Shown here one piece after another: positions 1 through 10,436 of a DNA stretch of 64,000 bases. Position numbers and translations under genes: made by a program. This DNA comes from Chloroflexi bacterium TSY (GTDB lineage: Bacteria > Chloroflexota > Anaerolineae > Caldilineales > Caldilineaceae): NCBI GenBank assembly GCA_019217005.1, contig JAHBNG010000004.1, forward strand, positions 186,001-250,000, in the 5' to 3' direction. Numbering within the stretch: the stretch's first letter is position 1; each line of letters starts with the position of its first letter. The notes under the pieces are model-generated. The model did no database searches, was not told the origin of the DNA, and worked only from the letters and a program-made list of their open reading frames with translations.

Positions 1-465
1 CAGATCTTTTTTTAACAATCTTTGCGCATGTCTAGGAGAAATCGTCTCCACGATTCCTCGGCTCATGATTTCGTCAGCGATTTCTTGCCCCGTCCACTGA
101 CTAATGGGACGTCCCGATTGCTCTGGTGCTTCACAAGCCAATGCCACGATTTTACACATCTGTTCGGCACTGATTCCCGATGGTTTGCCGGGTCGAGGTG
201 CATCTTCTAGTCGCTCAACTACACTTAGTTCTTTTAGGGGAATCGGTTCAAAGCCGAACCACCGCTTGCGCCATAAGCGAGCCATGTCTATTGATATGCC
301 TAGCTCCCGACTAATCTCGCTATTATTTTTGCCTTCGCTTGCCAGCAATATGATCTTGGCTCTTTCGGATATCTGTTGCGGCGTCGCATGGCGATTCACC
401 ACTTGTTCCAGGGCTTTGCGGCTCGCATCATCTAGGTTGATTTCTACAGGTTGGGGTCCCGGCAT
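1..465 (-). CDS. IS630-family transposase, N-terminal part (runs off the window)
   Basis: Reading the minus strand from the ATG at 465 gives 155 codons without a stop, continuing past position 1. The product begins MPGPQPVEINLDDASRKAL and has the helix-turn-helix region of IS630-type transposases (pattern TPQQISERAKIILLASEG, then NNSEISRELGIS, then DMARLWRKRW, near residues 20-75). It would bind the terminal repeats and catalyse cut-and-paste transposition. The DDE catalytic half lies outside the window, so I cannot say whether the element is intact. Its upstream edge lies next to a truncated nuclease-like gene at 530, suggesting that the insertion removed or separated the 5' part of that gene. 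Family assignment is from recognised motifs only. Confidence 0.8.
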   Translation of the reverse strand, partial: MPGPQPVEINLDDASRKALEQVVNRHATPQQISERAKIILLASEGKNNSEISRELGISIDMARLWRKRWFGFEPIPLKELSVVERLEDAPRPGKPSGISAEQMCKIVALACEAPEQSGRPISQWTGQEIADEIMSRGIVETISPRHAQRLLKKDL

Positions 466-955
466 TCTTGCTATCCTTTTGTTTTCTATTTTTAGTGACT
501 CTCACTCATGATACCACCACCTTTATCTATTGGCTCATTTGAGCCGCTATGTACTAGTCAAAACACGGGGCTATGATGTTGAACAATTAAGCCACTTGGA
601 ATTAGCAGAAATCGAATTTAGTACTTATGAAATTGAACAATTAGCTATCGTCCCTCTGCTTTTTCAAACAGGATACCTGACAATCAAAGATTCCTTTATA
701 GAAGGCGAGGATCAGATCTATCGACTGGATTACCCAAACTATGAGGTAGAACATGCATTTATCGCCTACTTGCTGAGCGAATTTACTGAATTAGAAAGAT
801 CATTTTCGGGTAGTTATCTGCGCCAACTGGTGCGGGCTTTACGTGGAATGGATTTAACAAAATTTTTTGAAATATTAGATGTCTTCTTTGCAAATATAGA
901 CTACGACCTCCAACTCAGAGATGAGAAGGTGTTTTAAAAGTATTGGGCAAGAGAA

Positions 956-1764
956 TTAAAGAGCGAGAGCCGGGTCGTTGCTGAGGCGACGGAGCATGAT
1001 ATGGACCATAGCGGCATAAATCATGGCTTCGCTGTTGCGAGGCAAGACTTCATAGTCCTTGCTAAGCCGCCGATAGTTGCCGAGCCAAGCAAAGGTGCGC
1101 TCAACGACCCATCGACGGGGCAAGAGGACAAAGCCTTGAGCGTCATCAGAACGCGTGACGACTTAGAAAAGCCAACCAGCAAGGTTGAAGACCCAGTCGA
1201 TCATGGGTTGACCGGAGTAACCGCCATCGGCCCAGATGAGAGCGAGTTGTTGGAAGCCCTTCTGCTTGAGACGCTTCAGGAGAGATTTGGCTCCATCTCG
1301 CTCTTGAATGCTAGCTTTGTGGACATGAACAAGGAGGAGCAAGCCCATGACGTCAACCAGAATGTGACGCTTGCGTCCGGTGACCTTCTTGGCGCTGTCA
1401 TATAGCCTTGTTCACCCGCAACCGAAGTCGTTTTGACACTTTGGCTATCCAGGATGGCAGCACTCGGTTCGGTTTCTCGTCCAGCCAGGATGCGGACCGC
1501 TTCCCGCAAGGCATCATTCATCTTTTCCCAGATGCCTGCCTTGCTCCAGCGGTTGAAGTAGCCATAGACCGTCGACCAGGGCGGCAGGTCGTGTGGTATC
1601 ATGCGCCAGGCGTTGCCCCCTCGCAGCACATAGAAGATGCCATTAATCACCTCTCGCATATCGACGTCTCGGGGACGTCCGCCCGTCTTGGCTGGTGGAA
1701 TCAGTGGCTCTATTATCTGCCACTCTATCTCGTTCATATCTGTACTGTAGGCTTCTCGACTCAT
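956..1764 (-). pseudogene. IS5-family transposase, frameshifted with an internal stop
   Basis: The start is at 1764 (MSREAYSTDMNEIEWQIIEP). The N-terminal insertion-element domain (RPRDVDMREVINGIFYVLRG, then NAWRMIPHDLPPWSTVY) and the first catalytic Asp (ILDSQSVKT) are typical of IS5. The frame breaks near position 1350; the second Asp region (LALIWADGGYSGQ) lies in another frame. An in-frame TAA then interrupts the stretch before the conserved [20 protein letters not shown] block that holds the catalytic Glu. Some IS5 subgroups use a programmed frameshift, but the additional stop codon argues for a dead copy. It acts on DNA and has no role in the surrounding genes beyond having disrupted one. 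Confidence 0.85.
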
Positions 1765-1790
1765 TTTCTCTCCTCATTCTTCTTTTTTTC

Positions 1791-1892
1791 AGTAGCAGCA
1801 AAAGTCGGGTACAAATTTTTCATGCAAACAGAGGGCTGCTCTAGGATTTCACCCCTTATGGTCATTTTTTGTACCCGACTTTTGCTGCTACT
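1791..1892. repeat. 102-bp palindromic element with perfect 25-bp arms
   Basis: The 25-base arm at 1791-1815 (starts AGTAGCAGCAAAAGTCGGGT) is repeated exactly, inverted, at 1868-1892, with a 52-bp unpaired centre. No coding sequence. It lies just upstream of the IS5 transposase and inside the IS5 block, so it is either part of the element's end or a tiny MITE nested in it. Confidence 0.7.
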
Positions 1893-2179
1893 GTTTTTTT
1901 TCGTTTGAGGAGTTTATTTTACTTAGCCTGTCTGGAAGTCTCATTCCTTTTCAGATCTTTTAATACACCTTCTGAGAAATACTACCAAACGATCTTCTAC
2001 TTGATTTTTCTAATGATTGGAATTCAAACCCATGCTGAAGTCAAGACAAATCGGGGACGCATTGATGCTGTAGTCGAATTAGCGAACCAAATTTTCATCT
2101 TTGAGTTCAAGCTAGATGGAACCGCAAAGGCTGCTTTGAAGCAGATCAAAGAGACAGAGTATTATCGAAAATATAGTCT

Positions 2180-2394
2180 CAGTAGATCCAAATTTGGCGT
2201 TTTTGGCTATTTTCAGTCGAGATTGCAGGGATTTTGGAGTCATTTATTCAGATTTCGGTTACAGAAAACAACCTATTTCATATCTGAAAATCGCCCAAAT
2301 CTAACGCAAAAACTAGATATCGACCGGCAAATTTGTATTTATGTCAACTGTTTAGCCAGAATTCTCTCTCAAAACCTGAAATTTGGATCTACTG
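2180..2394. mobile_element. MITE family A, copy 1 (215 bp)
   Basis: Non-coding 215-bp element with 16-bp terminal inverted repeats CAGTAGATCCAAATTT, flanked by AGTCT on both sides (2175-2179 and 2395-2399). The same sequence recurs at 24683, 31863 and, reversed, at 61172 with almost no differences, implying recent movement. It cuts the nuclease-like gene. Confidence 0.92.
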
Positions 2395-2569
2395 AGTCTA
2401 AAAGGCAAAGCGCTTAATCTAATTGGCGCTAATTTCGATAGCGAGAAACGCAAGATTGGTGAGCGGAAAACAGAAGTGAAGTCAATTTGAAAATAATACT
2501 TGGCCAACTCGCGTGCGATAGCCGAGTCGCATTTGACCCGCATGCATATATAAAACACGAGTAGTGCCT

Positions 2570-4030
2570 CTATTTCTCTGCTTCTGGAAGTCCATATTGA
2601 TCGAACAGATGCTGCTGCCAACCGAACTCGAATTCGTCAGCAGAGATGCCGAAGACGACAGGGATCAGCATCTCCCAACTGTTGTCATAACCAAACCCTC
2701 GAAAGAGCGGACGCAATTGCTCACGACCGTAGTGTGTGACCACATAATCAATGATGGTCTCTAGCGCTTTCAACTGGACCCAATACACCATACGATTGCT
2801 TGGTTCCGACCAGTCGACATTGGGCGCAGCCAAATCTCGTAAGCGTTGCGGCAGTTGCGGGATCAACAACGAAGATCGCATCCGTTCCGCGTCGGGGCAA
2901 AGCTGCAATGGAACTGCACCCACCAGAACGAAGAGCATGGCTTCTTTGTATTGTTGACAAGAGACATCGAGTGAATCTGGAAACTCATGTTGATGCAATG
3001 GAATATCCGACTCTCGATTGCGGTATAGCCACGCCGTTGCCTCTGCATGCAGCGATGTCAGCGGTACGCTCTGGCGCACAACATAATATCGCTTCAGTGC
3101 ATCAATCATATGCCTCCACTCCCAGCCCACAGACGTTTTCAGCTCTGCTTCTCGAATGAGCTGTTCAACGAGAGCGCTTGTTATGTTTAGCGAAAGTGTA
3201 TCCACGTCTGTGAATACCATTGGCACGGTCAGAAAGGCAGGAGATGACACGCGTACATACCACTGGCTGCGGGTGAACTCGATTCGCGCGCTCGACATTT
3301 TCTTGGCCATCACCTCAACCGTAATATTTGTGCCACCAGGTTGCAAACCAAATGTACGGCGCAGGTCAGCATAAAAGCGGTCGATTTGGGGAGCAACAGC
3401 CTGAACGATGTTGGTATCGCCCTGCCGAAAATGAAATCGCATATGTGGAGTCATCATGAATCGGGATTCTCCCCAATCATCCGCATCCGGTTTCGCGACG
3501 ATCCACTTAGATTCATCATATCGGTAAAACTGCGACTGTCGGTATAAGGGTTTGATGCCTTCGTCATCTTTTCTGGAATAAACGACTCGAGCTATGGCAA
3601 AATCATGCTGGATATCGATGGCTTCCGCGGTCGCCACAAGGTGCGAGGGATGCTCTTTGAGCAAAGGATACAGCCACTCTTCCTCGCTGTGATCAGGAAC
3701 CGCTCGCGACGTAGAGACAGGATGGATAATTAAGCTGCCAGTCGCGTTGTTCCGTGTAACCTGTTCAGTCTCTGCGGCCAAACCAATTATCTCTGTCAAT
3801 TCGGCCCGTGTCGCGGCAGCTTCGGCAGTGGTCCTTTGCCACGACTGGTAGGTGACACTAACTGCGACAACCAAGAAGAGCGTGACATATACAAGCGACC
3901 CTCTCCTGCTTCTAGCCGTCACTGGTGCCGTCGGGACAGCCCCCTTCAGTTCTTCGGTTAACTTCAGACGATCCCAGTCAGCGTCGTCCAACACTATCTG
4001 CCAGTCGAGACCTGCTTTCTCATTGAACAT
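2570..4030 (-). CDS. Membrane-anchored peptidase-MA-like protein lacking a visible HExxH (paralogue 1)
   Basis: About 486 residues. I chose the ATG at 4030 (MFNEKAGLDWQIV) because AGGAAG lies just upstream; a further in-frame ATG at 4057 falls inside a MITE-like repeat. The N-terminus is cytoplasmic, followed by one hydrophobic helix around residues 44-60 (LVYVTLFLVVAVSVT), then a large extracytoplasmic part. The region RFHFRQGD..FYADLRRTFGLQP and the C-terminal block VVTHYGREQLRPLFRGF ending FEFGWQQHL resemble Chloroflexota proteins with a peptidase-MA-like fold. No HExxH zinc motif is present where it would be expected, so catalysis is doubtful. It is a clear paralogue of the next gene, which is shorter by an internal segment. 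Function unknown. Confidence 0.75.
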   Translation of the reverse strand: MFNEKAGLDWQIVLDDADWDRLKLTEELKGAVPTAPVTARSRRGSLVYVTLFLVVAVSVTYQSWQRTTAEAAATRAELTEIIGLAAETEQVTRNNATGSLIIHPVSTSRAVPDHSEEEWLYPLLKEHPSHLVATAEAIDIQHDFAIARVVYSRKDDEGIKPLYRQSQFYRYDESKWIVAKPDADDWGESRFMMTPHMRFHFRQGDTNIVQAVAPQIDRFYADLRRTFGLQPGGTNITVEVMAKKMSSARIEFTRSQWYVRVSSPAFLTVPMVFTDVDTLSLNITSALVEQLIREAELKTSVGWEWRHMIDALKRYYVVRQSVPLTSLHAEATAWLYRNRESDIPLHQHEFPDSLDVSCQQYKEAMLFVLVGAVPLQLCPDAERMRSSLLIPQLPQRLRDLAAPNVDWSEPSNRMVYWVQLKALETIIDYVVTHYGREQLRPLFRGFGYDNSWEMLIPVVFGISADEFEFGWQQHLFDQYGLPEAEK

Positions 4031-4043
4031 GGTTCTTCCTAGT

Positions 4044-4159
4044 CTCAGCAGATCCAAATTCTCACTGAGAGAGCATCCTCAGATGCAGTGCTACCCGCCT
4101 GCGAACGGCATCTGAAGATGCTCCCTCTACGAATAGTTGACGCATTTTGGATCTACTAA
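4044..4159. repeat. Short MITE-like element with family-A-like ends
   Basis: CTCAGCAGATCCAAATT at 4044 and the inverted counterpart ending TTTTGGATCTACTAA near 4159 match the family-A terminal repeats with a few changes. The interior is different: an inner palindrome (GAGCATC..CAGATGC against GCATCTG..GATGCTC). It lies immediately upstream of the gene starting at 4030, so it has probably displaced or replaced its promoter. Confidence 0.65.
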
Positions 4160-4386
4160 TTCTTCTTCACTGCATGGGGTGGTCAAGTCGCATTTGGCCC
4201 TCGGTCTTCTGGCAAATCTAACAAGCACGAGCCCTGGCAAACTTCCTCGAGGTCCTGCTGTAAGTCTCCAAGGACCGCTGCTGGTTCCGCACCGAGGATT
4301 ATTTCTTGCAATCGGCTAGCGATTGCTTCCGAGCTTCCAGCGTACGCTGGAAGCAGTGGGAACGTTCCGCCTTTCGCAAGGCTCTC
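4160..4386. other. Intergenic stretch with a possible coding remnant
   Basis: No convincing gene. On the minus strand one frame reads SSEAIASRLQEIILG followed by AEPAAVLGDLQQDLEEV and a stop. This resembles the C-terminal end of extracellular solute-binding proteins, but it is too short to assign. A short perfect palindrome, CTTCCAGCGTACGCTGGAAG, lies at about 4335-4354. Confidence 0.3.
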
Positions 4387-5607
4387 TCACGACCGCATAT
4401 AAGCCTGCGCGGGGGCATTCTCGAGCGCATCAAACGAATCATCTAACTCATTCACATAGTTCTGCCAGCCGGCCTCGAATTCATCCGCCGGTATGTTGAA
4501 GGCGGCGGGGATCAGTTCTTCCCAATCGTCATACTGAGTAAAACCATGAAACAATGACCCAATCTGTTCCTGACCGTACTGACTGACCACGTAGTCAATG
4601 ACGGTTTCTGTGGCTTTCAAGCGAACCCACCACTTGATCCGGTAGGTCGATTCTGCCCAGTCATAACGAGACGAACTGAGCGCTTCCAGACTTATGGGCA
4701 GGTGGGGAATGGGTAGTCCCGTGTCATCATCCAACGTTGTCGCCATACATGCCTGTACTGGAATCGCTCCATGCCAAGCAATGGATAAGGTCGCTTGACC
4801 AAAATTGCGACACGTTCGGCGTAAGGGGCGAGGTATGGCATGGGCAGTTGTTGGTTGTTCTAGCGTTGTCAACCATGCAACCATGCCGTTGTGCCACTCG
4901 GATAGAACTGCATGATGTCGTGCTACATACCAACGTCGGAAGACCTCTGGCATTTGCCGCCATGCCCAGCCTACCTTAGCGGGCTGCTGTATCTCTTCTA
5001 GCATTTGTTCAGCCAACGCGCTAGTAAGAAATACGACGATCGCGTCGGTTTTGGAAAAATTTGTCGGCAGCACGAGCAATTGTGGAGAGGGTATGGCGAT
5101 TGTCCAGCGGTCATTGTCGAGATGGTATCTGCGTCGCACGACGCTCTTCTTTTGGATCTCTACGATCATGTGCTCACGATGCGGAGGGAGACCAAAGTCT
5201 TGTCGTAATGAACGGTAGAAATCCTCAATGCGCGGTCCAATGTCTTCAACCAGAGATAGATCCTCTGGAACAGAATAGAACCGGAAATGCTCAGTAACCA
5301 AGAGTAGACGACTCTCTGTCTCTATCACTTCTGCTTGCTGTGCATCTCTTATTTGGATAGTCGCCATCTGATCGTCAACTCGACTCATCTTGAATTCGTT
5401 CTTAGCCTGAAACCACAAGAGATAAATCGTTATATTGGTCAGTATGATTAAACAGATAGACCCGAGCAGTAACCGCTGTTTTGGCAACAATTGGGATCGT
5501 TGTGTCGTTGCATCCAACCTGACTCTTTCTTCGATTGGATGTAGCACGTCCCAAATGGCATCGTCAGAAATCATCTGCCATTCTTGTCTCACTTTATTTA
5601 TACTCAT
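4387..5607 (-). CDS. Membrane-anchored peptidase-MA-like protein lacking a visible HExxH (paralogue 2)
   Basis: 406 residues starting MSINKVRQEWQM. The cytoplasmic start (DDAIWDVLHPIEER) matches paralogue 1 (DDADWDRLKLTEEL). A single membrane helix follows near residues 48-66 (LLLGSICLIILTNITIYLLW). The rest parallels paralogue 1: HFRFYSVPEDL, DFYRSLRQDFGLPP, VGWAWRQMPEVFRRWYVAR, and a C-terminal VIDYVVSQYGQEQIGSLFHGF ending EFEAGWQNYV. It lacks about 90 residues between the helix and the conserved HFRF block that are present in paralogue 1. No zinc-binding HExxH is visible. Both genes run in the same direction, separated by about 330 bp that include a MITE, so they may once have been an operon. 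The function is unknown. Confidence 0.75.
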   Translation of the reverse strand: MSINKVRQEWQMISDDAIWDVLHPIEERVRLDATTQRSQLLPKQRLLLGSICLIILTNITIYLLWFQAKNEFKMSRVDDQMATIQIRDAQQAEVIETESRLLLVTEHFRFYSVPEDLSLVEDIGPRIEDFYRSLRQDFGLPPHREHMIVEIQKKSVVRRRYHLDNDRWTIAIPSPQLLVLPTNFSKTDAIVVFLTSALAEQMLEEIQQPAKVGWAWRQMPEVFRRWYVARHHAVLSEWHNGMVAWLTTLEQPTTAHAIPRPLRRTCRNFGQATLSIAWHGAIPVQACMATTLDDDTGLPIPHLPISLEALSSSRYDWAESTYRIKWWVRLKATETVIDYVVSQYGQEQIGSLFHGFTQYDDWEELIPAAFNIPADEFEAGWQNYVNELDDSFDALENAPAQAYMRS

Positions 5608-5667
5608 CGAAATAGGGCTGTGAATTGTGTATCCAATTTCGCATCTTATCTGTGAATGTCTTACGCG

Positions 5668-5805
5668 TTACGCCGTCTCTTCTTCTGCTACCTGTATCTT
5701 GAAAACCATCGCAGCCAATATCCCAGCAATCAGCGGACCAACAATGTAGAGTCAGATACTGGGCTGGGTGGGCATAACAGGAAACGAGGGTTAGGAACAC
5801 CTCAT
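5668..5805 (-). pseudogene. Possible 3' remnant of an aquaporin/MIP channel gene
   Basis: On the minus strand the text LTLVSCYAHPAQY, then after a one-base shift LYIVGPLIAGILAAMVF and a short charged tail ending ETA-stop, matches the last transmembrane helix of MIP-family channels (pattern WVYWVGP-L-GA-LAA). Only this C-terminal end is present, between the katG stop and the upstream paralogue pair, so it is a leftover rather than a working gene. The call rests on a short stretch and could be wrong. Confidence 0.4.
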
Positions 5806-5810
5806 GGAAA

Positions 5811-8150
<2,340 letters not shown>

Positions 8151-8319
8151 ATCTGCCAACCTCCTAGTTGATAGATGAATGTTTGGTTTCTTTGTTGGTA
8201 TACTATAGAAGAGAATCATGCCTAATTTGACTTTGGGGGACATGGCTGTCCGGTTGCACTACAGATGGTGGCCGAAGGGGGAATCGTCGGCGCGCCAGGT
8301 ATCTATCTCAAACGCAGCA

Positions 8320-8420
8320 ATTGTGTTGGTAGCGTGGACATAAGTGTTCTCATTTGCGTTAATTCCGTGGGTTTTATAGTCAGAGAACCGCTGCATTTAT
8401 ACACTTTGGGACACACTCTC
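8320..8420. repeat. Palindromic element family C, copy 1 (diverged)
   Basis: Read on the minus strand, 8420-8379 (AGTGTGTCCCAAAGTGT, then ATAAATGCAGCGGTTCTCTG) matches 36 of about 40 bases of the left half of the palindrome at 19593. A weaker second arm extends to about 8320. It lies between katG and regulator A, 190 bp upstream of the latter. Confidence 0.6.
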
Positions 8421-8609
8421 CCATTTGCCGAGAACCGTTGGTTGCCTTTATAATATTTGTTTATTTCCGAGATATGCGCCGAGCATAATCATGCTCTTTG
8501 TATATTTGTAGTAGATGCATCCATAATAGTATGTCAGCGTCGGATTATCGTCCTTGCACATCTACAATCCCGTCGGAAATTTGCTCGATAGCGTCGGAAA
8601 TCACCCAAA

Positions 8610-10397
8610 ATGAATAAAATACTTCGCATTCGGCTCTTGGGATCTCCCCGAATCATCCAAGGTCCTGATTTCTTTTCTTATGAAGATGGCTTAGAACCTA
8701 TCCGAAAAGTGGTTGTGAGTCCGCTCAGCCGCTCGAGTGAGAACGCATCGTCACAGAACTTTTCGGATAAGCATTTAGACAAGACCCAAAAAGAAACAAT
8801 CCACAGATTCACTGGATTATCAGGATCGGAAGTGAGGAAATCCAGGCAACCAGAAGAAGACAACTCAACAACTGGCGTGCAACAGACAATAGATGTGACG
8901 GGACAACCTCTAGCTCTTTTTGTGTTCCTAGTGGTTACGAAGGAGGAACAGTCTCGCGATGTTCTTGCCAATCTGTTCTGGCATAACGTGTCGACTCGCC
9001 AGGCGCGCAAATATCTACGGAACGTCCTCTATGATTTACGTCAGGAGATGGATCCATATCTGACTATCTCGCGTCAGACCATCAGTCTCAATCCAGACGC
9101 ACCTCTGTGGTTGGATGTTCAGGACTTTGTTACACAAACCCAGGCATTTGACCAACATTCTGGAAACGTGCAAACGATATCAGATAAGATAACTAGATTA
9201 GAGGAAGCGATTGCCCTCTATCGGGAGTATTTACGAGGTCGATACATTCAATCCCTGAACGCGCTCATCGATTGCTATTTGGCCAACAAAAACTACAATC
9301 ATGGTCTTGTGGTTAGCGAGCGCCTATTGGCGCTCGAACCCTGGCAGGAAACCGTCTATCGGCAACGGATGGAACTCTACGTTCGGATGGGAGATACGCC
9401 AGCGGCACTGGATCAGTTCATCACCTGTCGCAAGGAACTGGACAAAGAGTTTGGAATTGAACCAAATGCCGATACTGTGGCGCTCTATGAACAGATCAAG
9501 AGCGGGACGTATGACTCCCGTATTGATCGGACAAAAGGTTCTTTCCTCCATCGTGCAAAGCAAAGAGAGGTCATGGCTCTTTTGGATGAGGAGAGCAAGC
9601 CAAACACGTTTCATGTTCTATCAACGGACAGCACCAGCGACCCCAAAGCACAGCGAGCGAATATTTATTCATCCACTGATCCATTGGTTGAGCAAAGTCT
9701 CAACGCCCGACCGACTACTCTCGAGCACCCGATTCCGATTCCCAACAACCTAACCTACCCCTTGAACTCATTGATCGGCCGTCAGGAGGAAGTCAAATAT
9801 GGTGTCAGTACACTATTCGACCCAGCATGTCGTCTATTGACAATCTACGGATTGGGCGGTTCTGGTAAAACCAAACTTGCTCATCATATTGGTCGCTGGT
9901 TTGCTCAGCTAGAGCCGCAAAAACAGAGCGAGCGCTTGCTCTTTACGGACGGAGTTTACGTCATTGATTTAGTGGGAATCGAGCTAAAGAATGAGACGGA
10001 TATTGCATCAGCCATTCTTTCGCTCGTCGCGACGATTGGCGACGCGATCGGAATTTCGTGGCAGAACAATCTAAATCAAAAAGAACAGCTCATAAACTCG
10101 GTCCGCGATCAGCAGATGCTGCTCATCTTGGATAACTTTGAACACCTGCTTCCATTAGCTGGTTTTATTGTTGACTTGCTTGTACAGACTGCTCATCTGA
10201 AGTTACTAATCACATCGCGCAGGCGTTTGGAAATTCAGGGTGAGTGGCTGATTCCCTTAGAAGGGTTAGATTTTCCCGATCAGTTGGCAGATGATTGGGA
10301 AACCTATCCCGGTTGTCTTCTGTTTTTGCAGCGTGCGCGGCAGTTGAACCCCGGATTTGAGTCTTCTGAATTCAATGGTGCAACAATAACTCGATAG
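8610..10397 (+). CDS. Regulator A, N-terminal piece: BTAD-domain / NB-ARC transcriptional regulator, interrupted
   Basis: First part of a SARP/AfsR-like regulator that was once one gene running to 15285. The ATG at 8610 opens MNKILRIRLLGSP, the usual start of a BTAD regulator. A 28-codon stretch (residues 29-56) is a mobile element read in frame. The winged-helix part follows (LANLFWHNVSTRQARKYLRN), then the BTAD TPR-like domain (LLALEPWQETVYRQRMELYV and EFGIEPNADTVALYEQI). Compared with the family, about 25-30 residues normally found after the GDFL-type motif are missing (YREYLRGRYIQS). The NB-ARC begins with Walker A IYGLGGSGKTKLAHH near residue 417 and Walker B LLILDNFEHLLPLA. The frame ends at a stop inside an IS inverted repeat, so by itself the product is truncated. 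It would have been a cytoplasmic DNA-binding activator. Confidence 0.8.
   Translation: MNKILRIRLLGSPRIIQGPDFFSYEDGLEPIRKVVVSPLSRSSENASSQNFSDKHLDKTQKETIHRFTGLSGSEVRKSRQPEEDNSTTGVQQTIDVTGQPLALFVFLVVTKEEQSRDVLANLFWHNVSTRQARKYLRNVLYDLRQEMDPYLTISRQTISLNPDAPLWLDVQDFVTQTQAFDQHSGNVQTISDKITRLEEAIALYREYLRGRYIQSLNALIDCYLANKNYNHGLVVSERLLALEPWQETVYRQRMELYVRMGDTPAALDQFITCRKELDKEFGIEPNADTVALYEQIKSGTYDSRIDRTKGSFLHRAKQREVMALLDEESKPNTFHVLSTDSTSDPKAQRANIYSSTDPLVEQSLNARPTTLEHPIPIPNNLTYPLNSLIGRQEEVKYGVSTLFDPACRLLTIYGLGGSGKTKLAHHIGRWFAQLEPQKQSERLLFTDGVYVIDLVGIELKNETDIASAILSLVATIGDAIGISWQNNLNQKEQLINSVRDQQMLLILDNFEHLLPLAGFIVDLLVQTAHLKLLITSRRRLEIQGEWLIPLEGLDFPDQLADDWETYPGCLLFLQRARQLNPGFESSEFNGATITR
8694..8774. mobile_element. 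MITE family D, copy 1, inserted in frame in regulator A
   Basis: 81-bp element starting GAACCTATCCGAAAAGT and ending with the inverted ACTTTTCGGATAAGCAT, flanked by TTA at 8691-8693 and 8775-8777. A second copy, in the opposite orientation and also 81 bp with a TTA duplication, is at 52969-53049. Element plus duplication is 84 bp, exactly 28 codons, and contains no stop in the host frame. Confidence 0.85.
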
Positions 10398-10436
10398 TTG
10401 TATTTTGAGCAGGTGCCGGATTTGACAAAGTCAAAA

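Larger units (their letters stand above)
924..1973. mobile_element. IS5-family element inserted in the nuclease-like gene
   Basis: Imperfect 17-bp inverted repeats bound the block: AGAAGGTGTTTTAAAAG at 924-940 and its near complement at 1957-1973 (one mismatch). GAGA occurs at both junctions (923-926 and 1974-1977), and using it as a 4-bp duplication restores the host reading frame. Inside are a minus-strand transposase and, near the right end, a 102-bp palindrome. Exact ends could shift by a few bases because the repeats overlap the proposed duplication. Confidence 0.6.
530..2490 (+). pseudogene. AAA-ATPase-like / PD-(D/E)XK nuclease-superfamily protein, C-terminal remnant broken by two insertions
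   Basis: Three pieces read as the C-terminal part of one protein of the predicted-AAA-ATPase plus PD-(D/E)XK family. Piece one (530 to about 926) carries the inter-domain region (IVPLLFQTGYLTIKDSF). Piece two (about 1974-2179) has the nuclease-like core, with NRGRIDAVVEL followed by IFIFEFKLDG, the E-x-K signature. Piece three (2400-2490) completes it with LIGANFDSEKRKIG and a TGA. Between one and two sits an IS5 element, between two and three a 215-bp MITE. Deleting both, keeping one target duplication each, restores frame (RDEKYYQ; KYSLKGKAL). The 5' part is missing, next to the IS630 fragment. The role of this family is poorly defined; some members are cited as mobile-element or defence associated. 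Confidence 0.75.

Noticed and set aside
104..511. 135-codon frame on the plus strand over the IS630 fragment
   Set aside because: Shadow of the minus-strand transposase; no family features in the plus reading.
1001..1908. Two plus-strand frames over the IS5 region
   Set aside because: Complement of the IS5 transposase, whose conserved blocks are clear on the minus strand.
2180..2394. Apparent coding sequence through the family-A repeat (KFGVFGYFQSRLQGFW and following)
   Set aside because: The same peptide appears wherever the 215-bp element lands, in either orientation of genes; it is read-through of a non-coding MITE.
9301..9753. 150-codon plus-strand frame within regulator A
   Set aside because: Out-of-frame shadow of the BTAD domain.
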